Assembly: GCF_009664855.1 (NCBI RefSeq)
Contig: NZ_CP045928.1
Coordinates: 5,753,497 to 5,817,496, forward strand
Direction: 5' to 3'
Length of the DNA: 64,000 bases
DNA from: Flavobacterium sp. SLB02
GTDB lineage: Bacteria > Bacteroidota > Bacteroidia > Flavobacteriales > Flavobacteriaceae
In this document: one piece after another, positions 16,832 to 25,132 of the stretch
Layout: each line of letters starts with the position of its first letter
How positions within the stretch are numbered: position 1 is the first letter of the stretch
Program-made: the position numbers and the translations under genes
Notes under the pieces: model-generated
What the model was told of the DNA's origin: nothing
Database searches by the model: none
The model's input: the letters and a program-made list of their open reading frames with translations, nothing else

Positions 16832-18127
16832 ATGAAGAATCTAGTTGAAGAATTAAAGTGGCGAGGGTTATATCATGATAGCATGCCAGGAACGGAAGAA
16901 CAATTGCTTAAAGAGGTAACAACGGCATATATAGGTTTTGATCCAACGGCAGATTCGCTACATATTGGTAGTATGGTTCAGATTATTTTATTGGTTCACT
17001 TAAATAGGACCGGTCATAAAGCTATCGCCCTGGTAGGTGGTGCAACCGGAATGATTGGTGATCCATCTGGAAAATCTGACGAAAGAAATTTGTTGAACGA
17101 AGAAACTTTGGCTAAAAATGTTGCGGGAATAAAAAGTGTTTTGTCTCGTTTCTTAGACTTTAATTCAAAAGAAGCAAATGCTCCGGTTATGGTAAACAAC
17201 TATGACTGGATGAAAGAATTCTCGTTTATTGATTTTGCACGTGAAGTTGGAAAACGTATCACGGTAAATTATATGATGGCGAAGGATTCGGTAAAAAAGA
17301 GATTTGCCGGAGAAGGCGAAGGAATGTCTTTTACAGAGTTTACTTATCAATTAATTCAGGGATACGATTTTTATCATTTATATAAAAACAATAATTGCGT
17401 TTTGCAAATGGGCGGTTCTGACCAATGGGGTAATATTACCACAGGTACAGAATTAGTGCGCAGAATGGGCGGAGAGAATGCAAAAGCTTTTGCTTTGACA
17501 ACGCCATTAATTACAAAAGCAGACGGTTCTAAATTCGGGAAATCTGAAGGTGGAAATGTTTGGCTGGATGCTGATAAAACTTCGGTATATAAATTTTACC
17601 AATTTTGGGTAAATTCAACTGATGTTGATGCTGAGAAATACATTAAAATCTTTACTTTCTTAGATAAAGAAACGATTGATGCTTTGATCGAAGAGCACAA
17701 AACGGCTCCGCATTTAAGAGTATTACAAAAGAAACTGGCTGAAGAAATCACGATTTTTGTTCACTCTGAAGAAGAATTAGAAAAAGCAATCCAGGCTTCG
17801 AATATTTTGTTTGGAAATTCTACTGCAGATGATTTGAAGAAATTAGATGAAACTACTTTTTTAGAAGTTTTTGACGGAGTTCCTCAAGCCGAAATCGCAA
17901 AAGCAGATTTAGAAAATGGATTGGATATTATTTCGGTTTTAAATGAAAAAACAGGTTTCTTTAAGTCAAACGGAGAGGCGAGACGTGCATTAACAGCTAA
18001 CTCAATCTCGGTAAACAGAGAAAAAATAAAAGAAGATTTTGTATTGACTGCAAATGATTTGATTAACAATCAGTTTGTGTTGTTACAAAGTGGGAAGAAG
18101 AATTATTTTGTGATTAGAGTGGTTTAA
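16832..18127 (+). CDS. tyrS: Tyrosyl-tRNA synthetase
   Basis: Charges tRNA-Tyr. Start at 16832 (MKNLVEELKWRGLYHDSMPG) gives the normal 431 residues; the longer reading contains a promoter. HIGH-type motif HIGS in FDPTADSLHIGSM, the tyrosine pocket in MGGSDQWGN, the second signature KFGKSEGG, and a C-terminal S4 RNA-binding domain at about 365-431 (SNGEARRALTANSISVN). Complete and single-domain order normal. Confidence 0.97.
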   Translation: MKNLVEELKWRGLYHDSMPGTEEQLLKEVTTAYIGFDPTADSLHIGSMVQIILLVHLNRTGHKAIALVGGATGMIGDPSGKSDERNLLNEETLAKNVAGIKSVLSRFLDFNSKEANAPVMVNNYDWMKEFSFIDFAREVGKRITVNYMMAKDSVKKRFAGEGEGMSFTEFTYQLIQGYDFYHLYKNNNCVLQMGGSDQWGNITTGTELVRRMGGENAKAFALTTPLITKADGSKFGKSEGGNVWLDADKTSVYKFYQFWVNSTDVDAEKYIKIFTFLDKETIDALIEEHKTAPHLRVLQKKLAEEITIFVHSEEELEKAIQASNILFGNSTADDLKKLDETTFLEVFDGVPQAEIAKADLENGLDIISVLNEKTGFFKSNGEARRALTANSISVNREKIKEDFVLTANDLINNQFVLLQSGKKNYFVIRVV

Positions 18128-18154
18128 AAGGTTTAACTGTTTAATTGGTTAACT

Positions 18155-18181
18155 GTTTAATCGAGTGCAAAACGATTAAAC
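18155..18181. repeat. Intergenic inverted repeat between convergent genes
   Basis: GTTTAATCG (18155-18163) and CGATTAAAC (18173-18181) form a 9-bp hairpin with a 9-base loop; several more 'GTTTAA' words surround it at 18131-18153 and 18188-18205. It may act as a weak terminator between tyrS and the convergent ligase gene. Confidence 0.55.
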
Positions 18182-18206
18182 GATTTAGCAAATCCACGAT
18201 TAAACG

Positions 18207-19187
18207 CTAAAGCATCATCAAATTACAACCACGAATATCAGAATTATCAAAACGTCCCAATACCTCGAAAGAGTTGTTGGGATTTTTTTTGCCCAAATCC
18301 TGCGTAGCTATAAAAGAGCAAGAGTTGATGTTGGCTAAATCAATAACGTTTATTCCACCTGTTTTTCCATCTTTCACGTAAGTGAGAGCATCTTCGGGAT
18401 CACGAACTAAAATGTGCATCCATGACGGACATTCAAATACACCTTCGCCCAGAGAATAGGCTTGTCCTAAAAGTTCGGTCATACCGTATTCTGAATGAAT
18501 TGCCGAAACACCAAAACCTTTGCAAAGAATCTCGTGCAATTCTTCGCGAATCATTTCTTTACGTCTGCCTTTCATTCCTCCGGTTTCCATAATGATGGTG
18601 TTCTGAAGGTTGAATTGATGTTTTTCAATTAAATCCAATAAGGCATAAGTAACGCCAATTAAAATAACATTTTGACCTGATTCGTCAAGAGCAGTTAGTT
18701 TTTTTATCAAGTCGTCGTGATTGTGTAAATAAAACCCGCTTTCAGGCTGATTGGATAGTTTTATAAGGTCTTCGACCATATAAATTAACGAAGAGCCGTC
18801 GCGTTCGAGATAAGACGGTAAAAGGGCTAAAACAACGTAATCTTCGATATTGCCGTAAAACTGCGAAAATCCATTGCGGTAACTTTCCTCATATAGGGAA
18901 ACATTGGTCACTATATGTCGGCTTGTAATCATTCCGGTTGTTCCGCTGCTGGTAAAAGTAACCTGAGCCGGATCGTTAGTAGAAACTACATCATGGCTTT
19001 TGAAAAACTGAATGGGTAAAAATGGAATTTGCTCCAGCGATTTTACCTGTTGTGGATTGACTTTCAGGAAATCGCAGAAATCACGATATACAACGTTGTT
19101 TTCATGTTGAAAACGAAATACTTTTAAAGCTATCTTTTCAAATTGTTTCTGACTCGAAATCGTAAACATATCGTTGGCTATAATCAA
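18207..19187 (-). CDS. LuxE/PaaK-like acyl-protein ligase
   Basis: A 326-residue ANL-superfamily protein related to LuxE acyl-protein synthetase: activates an acyl group with ATP. The phosphate-binding loop TFTSSGTTGMITSRH is near residue 80, and the second half contains SEYGMTELLGQAYS (adenine pocket) and the terminal FEVLGRFDNSDIRGCN. An ATG at 19167-19169 (MFTISSQKQF) is an equally plausible start. No luxC, luxD or luciferase genes are nearby, so it is not for light emission; a role in envelope lipid or pigment acylation is open. It is the final gene before tyrS. Confidence 0.85.
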   Translation of the reverse strand: MIIANDMFTISSQKQFEKIALKVFRFQHENNVVYRDFCDFLKVNPQQVKSLEQIPFLPIQFFKSHDVVSTNDPAQVTFTSSGTTGMITSRHIVTNVSLYEESYRNGFSQFYGNIEDYVVLALLPSYLERDGSSLIYMVEDLIKLSNQPESGFYLHNHDDLIKKLTALDESGQNVILIGVTYALLDLIEKHQFNLQNTIIMETGGMKGRRKEMIREELHEILCKGFGVSAIHSEYGMTELLGQAYSLGEGVFECPSWMHILVRDPEDALTYVKDGKTGGINVIDLANINSCSFIATQDLGKKNPNNSFEVLGRFDNSDIRGCNLMML

Positions 19188-19292
19188 AACTTTTTTTGTG
19201 CAAAGATATTGTTTTTAGTTTTTAGTAGCAGTTTTTCAGCGGCAGTTTTCGGTTTTCTGTGAGCCTGAAAACTGTGACTGTGACTGAAAACT

Positions 19293-19322
19293 AAAAAAGC
19301 TCCTGAAAAAGGAGCTTTTTTT
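19293..19322 (-). terminator. Terminator after the T9SS mini-protein
   Basis: Stem AAAAAAGCTCC (19293-19303) / GGAGCTTTTTT (19311-19321), 7-base loop; functional on the minus strand where the T-rich side follows the stem, and also symmetrical. Confidence 0.8.
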
Positions 19323-19327
19323 ATAAT

Positions 19328-19666
19328 TTATCGAATGATGAGCTTTCTTGTTGCAGAAGCATTTTCTTCGCTTATTTTGATGATATAAACACCTGGAACA
19401 AGCTCTGAGACATTTAATTCTTTTGAGCTTAAATGTGCCTGAAGGACTTTTTTACCTAAAACGTCAAAAATTATAATCTCCTTTTCTAAATCATTTTTAG
19501 AAGAGATATATACTTTTCCGTTATTAACGGGATTAGGGTACAAGCTTAAACCCTCAATGTTGCTTGCACTTTGAGGTTTTGGTAATTGCTTACTATCTTG
19601 TGCCGAGACACTTATAGTAAAGAAAAAAGCCAATAAGAATGTAATATAAAAGTAGTTTTTTGCCAT
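19328..19666 (-). CDS. Minimal type-A T9SS sorting-domain protein
   Basis: Start at 19664-19666 (MAKNYFYITFLLAFFFTISVSAQ), a signal peptide to about residue 23. After a linker of roughly 15 residues the whole remainder is a type-A C-terminal sorting domain: LSLYPNPVNNGKVYIS, then IIIFDVLGKKVLQ, then LNVSELVPGVYIIKI and the terminal RKLIIR. So the protein is signal peptide plus CTD with no cargo domain, 112 residues in total. It could be a small secreted or surface-attached peptide, or a remnant of a larger protein. Its own terminator follows. Confidence 0.9.
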   Translation of the reverse strand: MAKNYFYITFLLAFFFTISVSAQDSKQLPKPQSASNIEGLSLYPNPVNNGKVYISSKNDLEKEIIIFDVLGKKVLQAHLSSKELNVSELVPGVYIIKISEENASATRKLIIR

Positions 19667-19723
19667 CGCATTTTTTTGATTACCGTAAATATACAAAAAA
19701 AAATTACAAAAAGCACGCCAAAA

Positions 19724-19754
19724 AAAAACATCCTAAATTTTTAGGATGTTTTTA
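19724..19754 (-). terminator. Terminator after the beta-helix lipoprotein
   Basis: AAAACATCCTAAA (about 19726-19738) pairs with TTTAGGATGTTTT (19740-19752), A-rich 5' side and T-rich 3' side, so it works for the minus-strand gene ending at 19827. Confidence 0.75.
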
Positions 19755-19826
19755 ACAATTTATTTCGAAGTTATTAGAAATCTACTGATCAATAGGTGAT
19801 TGCGTTTTTTCTACAACTTTATGTAA

Positions 19827-20960
19827 TTACTTAGTCCAGCTAGCCCAAGATGGTAATTCAGCACCAGCACCAGCACCAGTTGCACCAGTAGTTGTTCCTG
19901 ATAATTTAGGACCATCAAAAGCAGTTACAGAAGCTCCAAAAGTATAGTTTGTGATAGTGAAGTTTCCAGCAGCGATATTTGCAACTGCACCAGCATCTGT
20001 AGATAATTTTGCAAGGTCTTTAGGCATTCCGTCAGCAACATATAAATTTGTGTAAGTTTGTTTTCCACCACCTTCTTTGTAATTGATTGCTTTTTCGTCA
20101 GCTAAAAATGCAGCATCACCTTTGATGATAGAGATGTTAGTAATTTTACCGTTAGTCATTGGAACAGCTGTACTTGGGTCTTTTAAGTTGTTAGATCCTT
20201 CAACACCAGCTTTAGTAACACCTTTAATGTAAACGTTTGTAACAGTACCTTGCCATCCGTCAGCAAAATCTAATGAATCATCATAAGAGTTTATGATCAC
20301 TAAGTTAGAAGCATTTACTGCTCCTCCGAAGAACTCAATTCCGTCATCACCACTTTCGAAAGCATAGATATCAGATACTACCGTTCCTGAACCTACTCCG
20401 AAGAAAGAAACTCCATTGTATTCTTTATCAGCAGTATATTTAGAACCTGTGTAAGAAATTCTTAAGAAGTTAATGTTTCCAGAAGAATCTGTATTATCAT
20501 TACCACCATAGCTTAAAGCACCTACTTCAGAAGTACCATTGTCTCCAGTGTTTACTTTACCATTACCAGCGATAATCAAACCACCCCAGTCACTTTGAGC
20601 AGGAGTTGCTTTTCCAGATGTCATAACTACTGGTTTAGCAGCAGTACCGTTAATGTGGATTTTTGCATTTCTTTCTACAGCAATAAATAAAGAAGTAGCT
20701 TGTGCAGAAGGAGAAGTTTTAATTACTGTTCCGGCAGGAATAACTAAGCTTGCTCCGCCTTTAACAACTAATCCTCCAGTTAAAGTGTAAGTTTGAGTAG
20801 GATCTAAAGTTACAGTTCCATTAGTAATTTCTCCTTTTAAATCGTCAACTTTTACAACAAAAGTGCTTTTGTTATCGTCGCTTTTGTTATTGTCGTCAGA
20901 ACTACAGCTTGTTAAGGCAAGTCCTAATATTGCAGCCATTGCAAATAATGATTTTTTCAT
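19827..20960 (-). CDS. Beta-helix surface lipoprotein of the probable phosphate module
   Basis: A 377-residue lipoprotein: signal MKKSLFAMAAILGLALTSC, then SSDDNNKSDDN, the acidic surface-export signal. The mature part is a right-handed parallel beta-helix-like protein (GGLVVKGGASLVIPAGTVI, DWGGLIIAGNGKVN, ESGDDGIEFFGGAVNASNL, SYDDSLDFADGWQG), with Asp pairs reminiscent of metal or phosphate ligands. C-terminus is GAGAGAELPSWASWTK. It neighbours the TonB receptor, transcribed in the same direction, and both genes have the same leader words 'ACACAACACA' just before ATG and the same phased repeats upstream. By analogy with receptor/lipoprotein pairs it may capture a phosphorus substrate for the receptor; this is inferred. 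Confidence 0.75.
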   Translation of the reverse strand: MKKSLFAMAAILGLALTSCSSDDNNKSDDNKSTFVVKVDDLKGEITNGTVTLDPTQTYTLTGGLVVKGGASLVIPAGTVIKTSPSAQATSLFIAVERNAKIHINGTAAKPVVMTSGKATPAQSDWGGLIIAGNGKVNTGDNGTSEVGALSYGGNDNTDSSGNINFLRISYTGSKYTADKEYNGVSFFGVGSGTVVSDIYAFESGDDGIEFFGGAVNASNLVIINSYDDSLDFADGWQGTVTNVYIKGVTKAGVEGSNNLKDPSTAVPMTNGKITNISIIKGDAAFLADEKAINYKEGGGKQTYTNLYVADGMPKDLAKLSTDAGAVANIAAGNFTITNYTFGASVTAFDGPKLSGTTTGATGAGAGAELPSWASWTK

Positions 20961-20995
20961 TGTGTTGTGTTTTTTATTGTTTTATTTATTTATGG

Positions 20996-21051
20996 CAAAG
21001 TAAACGAACATATGTTTTTGCTGAGTTAAGGCCGTATTAACAATATATTAA
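20996..21051 (-). promoter_or_regulatory. Pho-box-like phased repeats and -7 element, lipoprotein promoter
   Basis: On the minus strand: TTAAT (21047-21051), TTAAT (21036-21040), TTAAC (21025-21029), AAAAC (21014-21018), each starting exactly 11 nt after the last. The C of the final repeat is 18 nt from the G of TTTG (20996) in the -7-like TTTACTTTG. Eleven-base direct repeats just upstream of the core promoter are the geometry of a PhoB binding site. Confidence 0.6.
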
Positions 21052-21111
21052 GTATGTCGTGTAAAAAATAATCCGCTTAATGTAAAATTTACATTGAGTT
21101 GTTAAAAATAA

Positions 21112-21143
21112 AAAAGGTGATTAGTTAATACTAATCACCTTTT
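21112..21143 (-). terminator. Terminator after the TonB receptor
   Basis: AAAAGGTGATTAG (21112-21124) / CTAATCACCTTTT (21131-21143), 6-base loop TTAATA; perfect 13-bp stem. Confidence 0.85.
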
Positions 21144-21163
21144 GTGCTTTTATGGTTTTACTT

Positions 21164-23938
21164 TTAGAATGTGTAGTTTAAAGTAATTCTGAAATCTGAA
21201 CCTGCTTTGTACGAAACCGCAGTAATATCACCAACAGATTCTTTACCTGGTACTTTTCCTTGTTCTTGTACACGTTTGAAAGTTGGATTCAGGATGTTAT
21301 TGTAAATAACGCCTAATTTTAAGTTTTTAGTCAAACTTGTATTAGCAATAAAGTCTAATTTATTTACCGCTTTATCAACCAAGTTTCCAACTCTTGAGGT
21401 TCCAATAACAGCTAATTTATCTGAAAAATAAGAATAAGATATTGTTGCACTGAAATCCTGTCCTTCTCTGAATTCATTTAAAAATGATAAGTTAGCGTTG
21501 GCAAGGAAATTGGAAGCCCCTGTTAATTTACTTTCTGTAAATGTAAAGTTTGCTCCAAAATCATTTTCGTCGTTTACTTTATCGTTGCTTAGATCTTGGT
21601 TTGTGTATAAATATGATCCGTTTGCATCAAAAGAAAGTTTTGTCTTTAGATTGTTGTTGTTTTCAATTTCAAAAATGTCTTTTCTAAATTCTACTTCAAC
21701 CCCAGCTACAGTTCCCTTATCTCCTGTATTTGCATAAGAAATGTCATTTGAAGAAGAATTAAGGAACATCTCGTTGATTGGGTTTTGAATAATTTTTCCA
21801 AATGCAGTTACAGAAATTAACTCCCCTGCTTTCGGGAAATATTCCCATCCTAAATCGAAGTTGTAATTTGTTGAAGCATATAAATTAGGGTTTCCTTCGT
21901 ATGCTTGTGCAACATCTTCATAAATAATTGGCACTTTTTCTTTAAACTGAGGAAGAGTATATGTTTTACTTGCTGAGAATTTTAAATTTTGCTTTTCATT
22001 CAAAGTATACTTCGAAATTAAACTTGGTAAGATGTTAAACTTTGAATCATTAGAACTATCGCCACCAGGAACTGTAGTTGTGATGTAGAAAACATTTTGA
22101 GTTAATTGTTCCACTCTCGCACCTAATATCACGCTCAATCTCTCAGTTAATGAGTATTGAACATTAACAAATCCAGCATTAATATCTAAATTTCCATTAT
22201 ACAACTGGTTAATTCTGTTTGAGTATGATGAACCCCAATGTGCAGGATCTAAATAATTATCTACATGGTGTATGTCTTCTTTAGGAAAAGAAATTGTAGA
22301 TCTGTTCGGAAAGAATGAATATTGTTCCATGTTATAGTCTACATCCTTGAACTTTCCTGAATATCCAATAGTTATTTTTCCTCTGTATGTGTCGTCGGTC
22401 TTTTTGTTGAAATTATACGATAATGCAATATTTGCAGCGATTTCATTTTCCTTTAAATCCTGAAAAAATCGGTGGTTGTTTATGTTTGAATTGGTAAAGA
22501 ATGTATAATCTATAGCATTTGGAGCATAAACAAAAGAGTTTTGCATACGATCCGGGATTGCACTGTTAGACATACTATATCCTACTCCCCAGTTTAAATT
22601 CCACTGATCGTTGAATTTGTTTTTCCCTGTTAATTGATTTACAATTAATTGAGTTCTTTCAAAAGTCCCACGTTTTATGAAGCCTGTAATTTGTTGAAGC
22701 GCGTCTCCACCACCGTCAAAATTCTGGTTTGTTCCTTCGTACTCACTGTAATCCTGATCACTTGAATTTAAGAATAAAGAAGTAAAGACGATCGAATTCT
22801 TGTTGTTGATTTTATAATCGGCAGTACCCATAACGGTTGTAGTAGTACTGTGCTTGTATGACGTTCTGATAAAGTCAGAAAAAATATCTCCGTCAGACGT
22901 AATTCCTCCTCTGCTGTATCCTTCTGTGTATTTATTTTTTGCGCTAAATGAACCAGTAACAAAAGTGCCAATTGAACTCTCATCATTTATAGTAAATCTT
23001 TTGCCGGCAGATACAGTGTAGAAAGCGTTAAGTACATTTTTGTTTTCCTGTCTGTCCCAGCTTGTTGCATAGCTATATGGCTGAAGTGGAGCATTAGGAA
23101 CGCCTACTTTTTTGAATCCGGTATAGTTAGGTCCGTCTTGCAGATAGAAATGATCCTGGCCTAATACGTTTGTGTTAGCGCCTGATCCTATTGAAAAACT
23201 TACGAATGGTTTTCCGCTGAATTTTTTTGCGGTGATATCAATATTTGCTCCACCAAAATCAGCATAATTTTGAGCCTCAAATGTTTTGCTTACTCCAATA
23301 TTATCTACAATATTTGTTGTAAAAATATCTAAAAGAATATTTTTGTTTGCCGGATTATTTGATGGTAATGGAAGCCCGTTTAAAGTAGTAACATTATAAC
23401 GATCCCCTAATCCTCTTACGAAAACATTTCCTGAGTCGTCATTTTTAGAAACCCCACTTACTTTAGCTACTGCATTAGCGACATCATTGATTCCTTTTCT
23501 GGAAATTTCCTCAGCACCAATTGCAGCTTTAAAAGACACTGCATTTTTTTGGTCTAATAATAAAGCTGATTCTTTTTGTTTGTTTATCGCAGATGATTTT
23601 ACAACGACATCTTTTAGAGTATAACCTCCTGATGAAAGCACCTGATTTACAGTAATAGTCTCATTTGCTTTAACAATTACTGGTTGTTCTACAGATTCAT
23701 ATCCAACGAAACTAAAAATAATAATATAATTTCCCGGATTTACGCTTAACGAATATTTTCCGTCAATGTCAGTGTTCGCGCTTGTGTTAGTCCCTTTTAC
23801 TAAAACATTTGCGAAAGGTAAAGGTTGATTGTTGGTTTCTTTGTCGGTTAATACACCAGAAATCGTACCTTTGTTTTGAGCGATCGAAATCGTACAAATA
23901 AAGAATGTGATAAATAGAAATTTTAAATTGAATTTCAT
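21164..23938 (-). CDS. TonB-dependent outer-membrane receptor, probable phosphorus-substrate transporter
   Basis: A 924-residue receptor: signal peptide 1-20 (FFICTISIA-Q), carboxypeptidase-regulatory-like beta sandwich at about 24-105 (ISGVLTDKETNNQPLPFANV), plug domain at about 130-235 (SRKGINDVANAVAKVSGV, VFVRGLGDRYNVTTLNGLP), then a 22-strand barrel ending in the aromatic YTF. All parts are present, so it should be functional: active uptake across the outer membrane using TonB. It lies head to head with the PhoB-like regulator, and its promoter carries the same phased repeats as the porin and lipoprotein. Phosphate, polyphosphate or an organophosphate is the suggested substrate, by context only. 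Confidence 0.88.
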   Translation of the reverse strand: MKFNLKFLFITFFICTISIAQNKGTISGVLTDKETNNQPLPFANVLVKGTNTSANTDIDGKYSLSVNPGNYIIIFSFVGYESVEQPVIVKANETITVNQVLSSGGYTLKDVVVKSSAINKQKESALLLDQKNAVSFKAAIGAEEISRKGINDVANAVAKVSGVSKNDDSGNVFVRGLGDRYNVTTLNGLPLPSNNPANKNILLDIFTTNIVDNIGVSKTFEAQNYADFGGANIDITAKKFSGKPFVSFSIGSGANTNVLGQDHFYLQDGPNYTGFKKVGVPNAPLQPYSYATSWDRQENKNVLNAFYTVSAGKRFTINDESSIGTFVTGSFSAKNKYTEGYSRGGITSDGDIFSDFIRTSYKHSTTTTVMGTADYKINNKNSIVFTSLFLNSSDQDYSEYEGTNQNFDGGGDALQQITGFIKRGTFERTQLIVNQLTGKNKFNDQWNLNWGVGYSMSNSAIPDRMQNSFVYAPNAIDYTFFTNSNINNHRFFQDLKENEIAANIALSYNFNKKTDDTYRGKITIGYSGKFKDVDYNMEQYSFFPNRSTISFPKEDIHHVDNYLDPAHWGSSYSNRINQLYNGNLDINAGFVNVQYSLTERLSVILGARVEQLTQNVFYITTTVPGGDSSNDSKFNILPSLISKYTLNEKQNLKFSASKTYTLPQFKEKVPIIYEDVAQAYEGNPNLYASTNYNFDLGWEYFPKAGELISVTAFGKIIQNPINEMFLNSSSNDISYANTGDKGTVAGVEVEFRKDIFEIENNNNLKTKLSFDANGSYLYTNQDLSNDKVNDENDFGANFTFTESKLTGASNFLANANLSFLNEFREGQDFSATISYSYFSDKLAVIGTSRVGNLVDKAVNKLDFIANTSLTKNLKLGVIYNNILNPTFKRVQEQGKVPGKESVGDITAVSYKAGSDFRITLNYTF

Positions 23939-23967
23939 TTTTGTGTTGTGTTTGATTTATTTTTGTG

Positions 23968-24012
23968 CAAAGAAAGAAATGCTGTGTAAAGTTCATGTTA
24001 GGCACTTGTTAT
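23968..24012 (-). promoter_or_regulatory. Pho-box-like phased repeats and -7 element, TonB receptor promoter
   Basis: On the minus strand: ATAAC (24008-24012), CTAAC (23997-24001), TTTAC (23986-23990), with 11-nt spacing. The last C is again 18 nt from the G of TTTG (23968) in TTTCTTTG. This reproduces the architecture at the lipoprotein and porin promoters. Confidence 0.6.
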
Positions 24013-24171
24013 GTTTTTGTGTCTTGTAGATTATCAAATTGTTACCAGATTAAATTACCGTTAACCGCAATTTTTAACGGTTATTTTGTTAGTATATTTA
24101 CGCTGTGAAATAAAAAACATCGAATGTATAATCAAGAAAATTTGATGTAAAAATCTCAATTTTTGCTATTT

Positions 24172-24855
24172 ATGAAAAAAACACAAACCAAGATTTTATT
24201 AGTTGACGATGAACCAGATATCTTAGAAATCGTTGGCTATAACCTTGCTCAGGAAGGCTACCAGATTGTTACTGCTTCAAACGGAAAAGAAGCAATAGCA
24301 AAGGCTCAGAAAGAATTGCCGGACCTAATTATTATGGATGTAATGATGGCCGAAATGGATGGAATGGAAGCTTGCGAACACATCAGAAAAATCCCGGAAT
24401 TAAATAATGTTATCATAACATTCTTAACAGCCAGAAGCGAAGATTATTCACAAGTTGCTGGTTTTGATGCAGGTGCAGATGACTATATCACCAAACCAAT
24501 AAAACCAAAATTATTGGTAAGCAAAGTAAAGGCTTTGTTAAGAAGGTTAAAAGAACAAGAAGTTGTTAGCGATACCTTAAATGTAGGCGGAATCGAGATT
24601 AACCGAGAGGAATACAAGATCATAAAAGGCAATGTAGAAATTGCTTTACCAAGAAAAGAATTCGAATTATTTTATTTATTGGCTTCAAAACCGGGGAAAG
24701 TTTTTAAAAGAGACGAAATCCTGGATAAAGTTTGGGGTAATGAAGTTGTAGTGGGCGGAAGAACAATAGATGTTCACATCAGAAAACTACGCGAAAAAAT
24801 AGGAGAAGACCTTTTTAAAACCATCAAAGGTGTTGGTTATAAATTTGAAGTTTAA
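24172..24855 (+). CDS. phoB: OmpR/PhoB-family response regulator
   Basis: Start at 24172 (MKKTQTKILLVDDEP); the TTG start 9 bases earlier is unlikely. The 227 residues have a receiver domain (acidic pair at 12-13, phosphoacceptor Asp56 in IIMDVMM, Lys in YITKPIKP) and an OmpR-type winged helix (FELFYLLASKPGKVFKRDEIL ... RTIDVHIRKLREKIG). The neighbourhood (a PhoR-like kinase downstream, a phosphate-selective porin family member beyond it) is why I use the phoB name. An inverted repeat ACCGTTAA...TTAACGGT lies at 24057-24081 in the divergent promoter region. Confidence 0.88.
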   Translation: MKKTQTKILLVDDEPDILEIVGYNLAQEGYQIVTASNGKEAIAKAQKELPDLIIMDVMMAEMDGMEACEHIRKIPELNNVIITFLTARSEDYSQVAGFDAGADDYITKPIKPKLLVSKVKALLRRLKEQEVVSDTLNVGGIEINREEYKIIKGNVEIALPRKEFELFYLLASKPGKVFKRDEILDKVWGNEVVVGGRTIDVHIRKLREKIGEDLFKTIKGVGYKFEV

Positions 24856-24897
24856 AATTTGATTTTTAAACATTAAATAAATCTTTAAAAATGTTTC

Positions 24898-25112
24898 TAA
24901 ACCATAAAGAGATTAAGTTAAATAAGACTTAAGCTGATTTTGATTGTTTGAAACAGAAACATAATAATAAATTTAAACCATATAAGAAATTGAAGTTCCT
25001 GTGATCTTCTATTTCTTATATGGTTTTTGAGTTCAAATATTAATTCTTTATAAAAATGCATTAAACCCAAGAGAAACTTAATTTTTCTTAATTTCTTAAT
25101 GGTTCATTATTT
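24898..25112. repeat. Spacer between the regulator and kinase with hairpin and inverted word repeats
   Basis: A 16-bp perfect stem AAACCATATAAGAAAT (24975-24990) / ATTTCTTATATGGTTT (25011-25026) with a 20-base loop sits here. Outside it, 24898-24930 (AAACCATAAAGAGATTAAG) and 25076-25107 (CTTAATTTCTTAATGGTTC) form a second, imperfect inverted pair. The gap could partially terminate transcription between the two genes. The same AAACCATATAAG words recur at 61024 and 61353. Confidence 0.65.
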
Positions 25113-25132
25113 AAAAAGCCTAGCTGTTTCAA

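Noticed and set aside
24975..25026. Riboswitch upstream of the PhoR-like kinase
   Set aside because: It is a simple long AT-rich hairpin made of dispersed AAACCATATAAG words; no conserved aptamer is visible.
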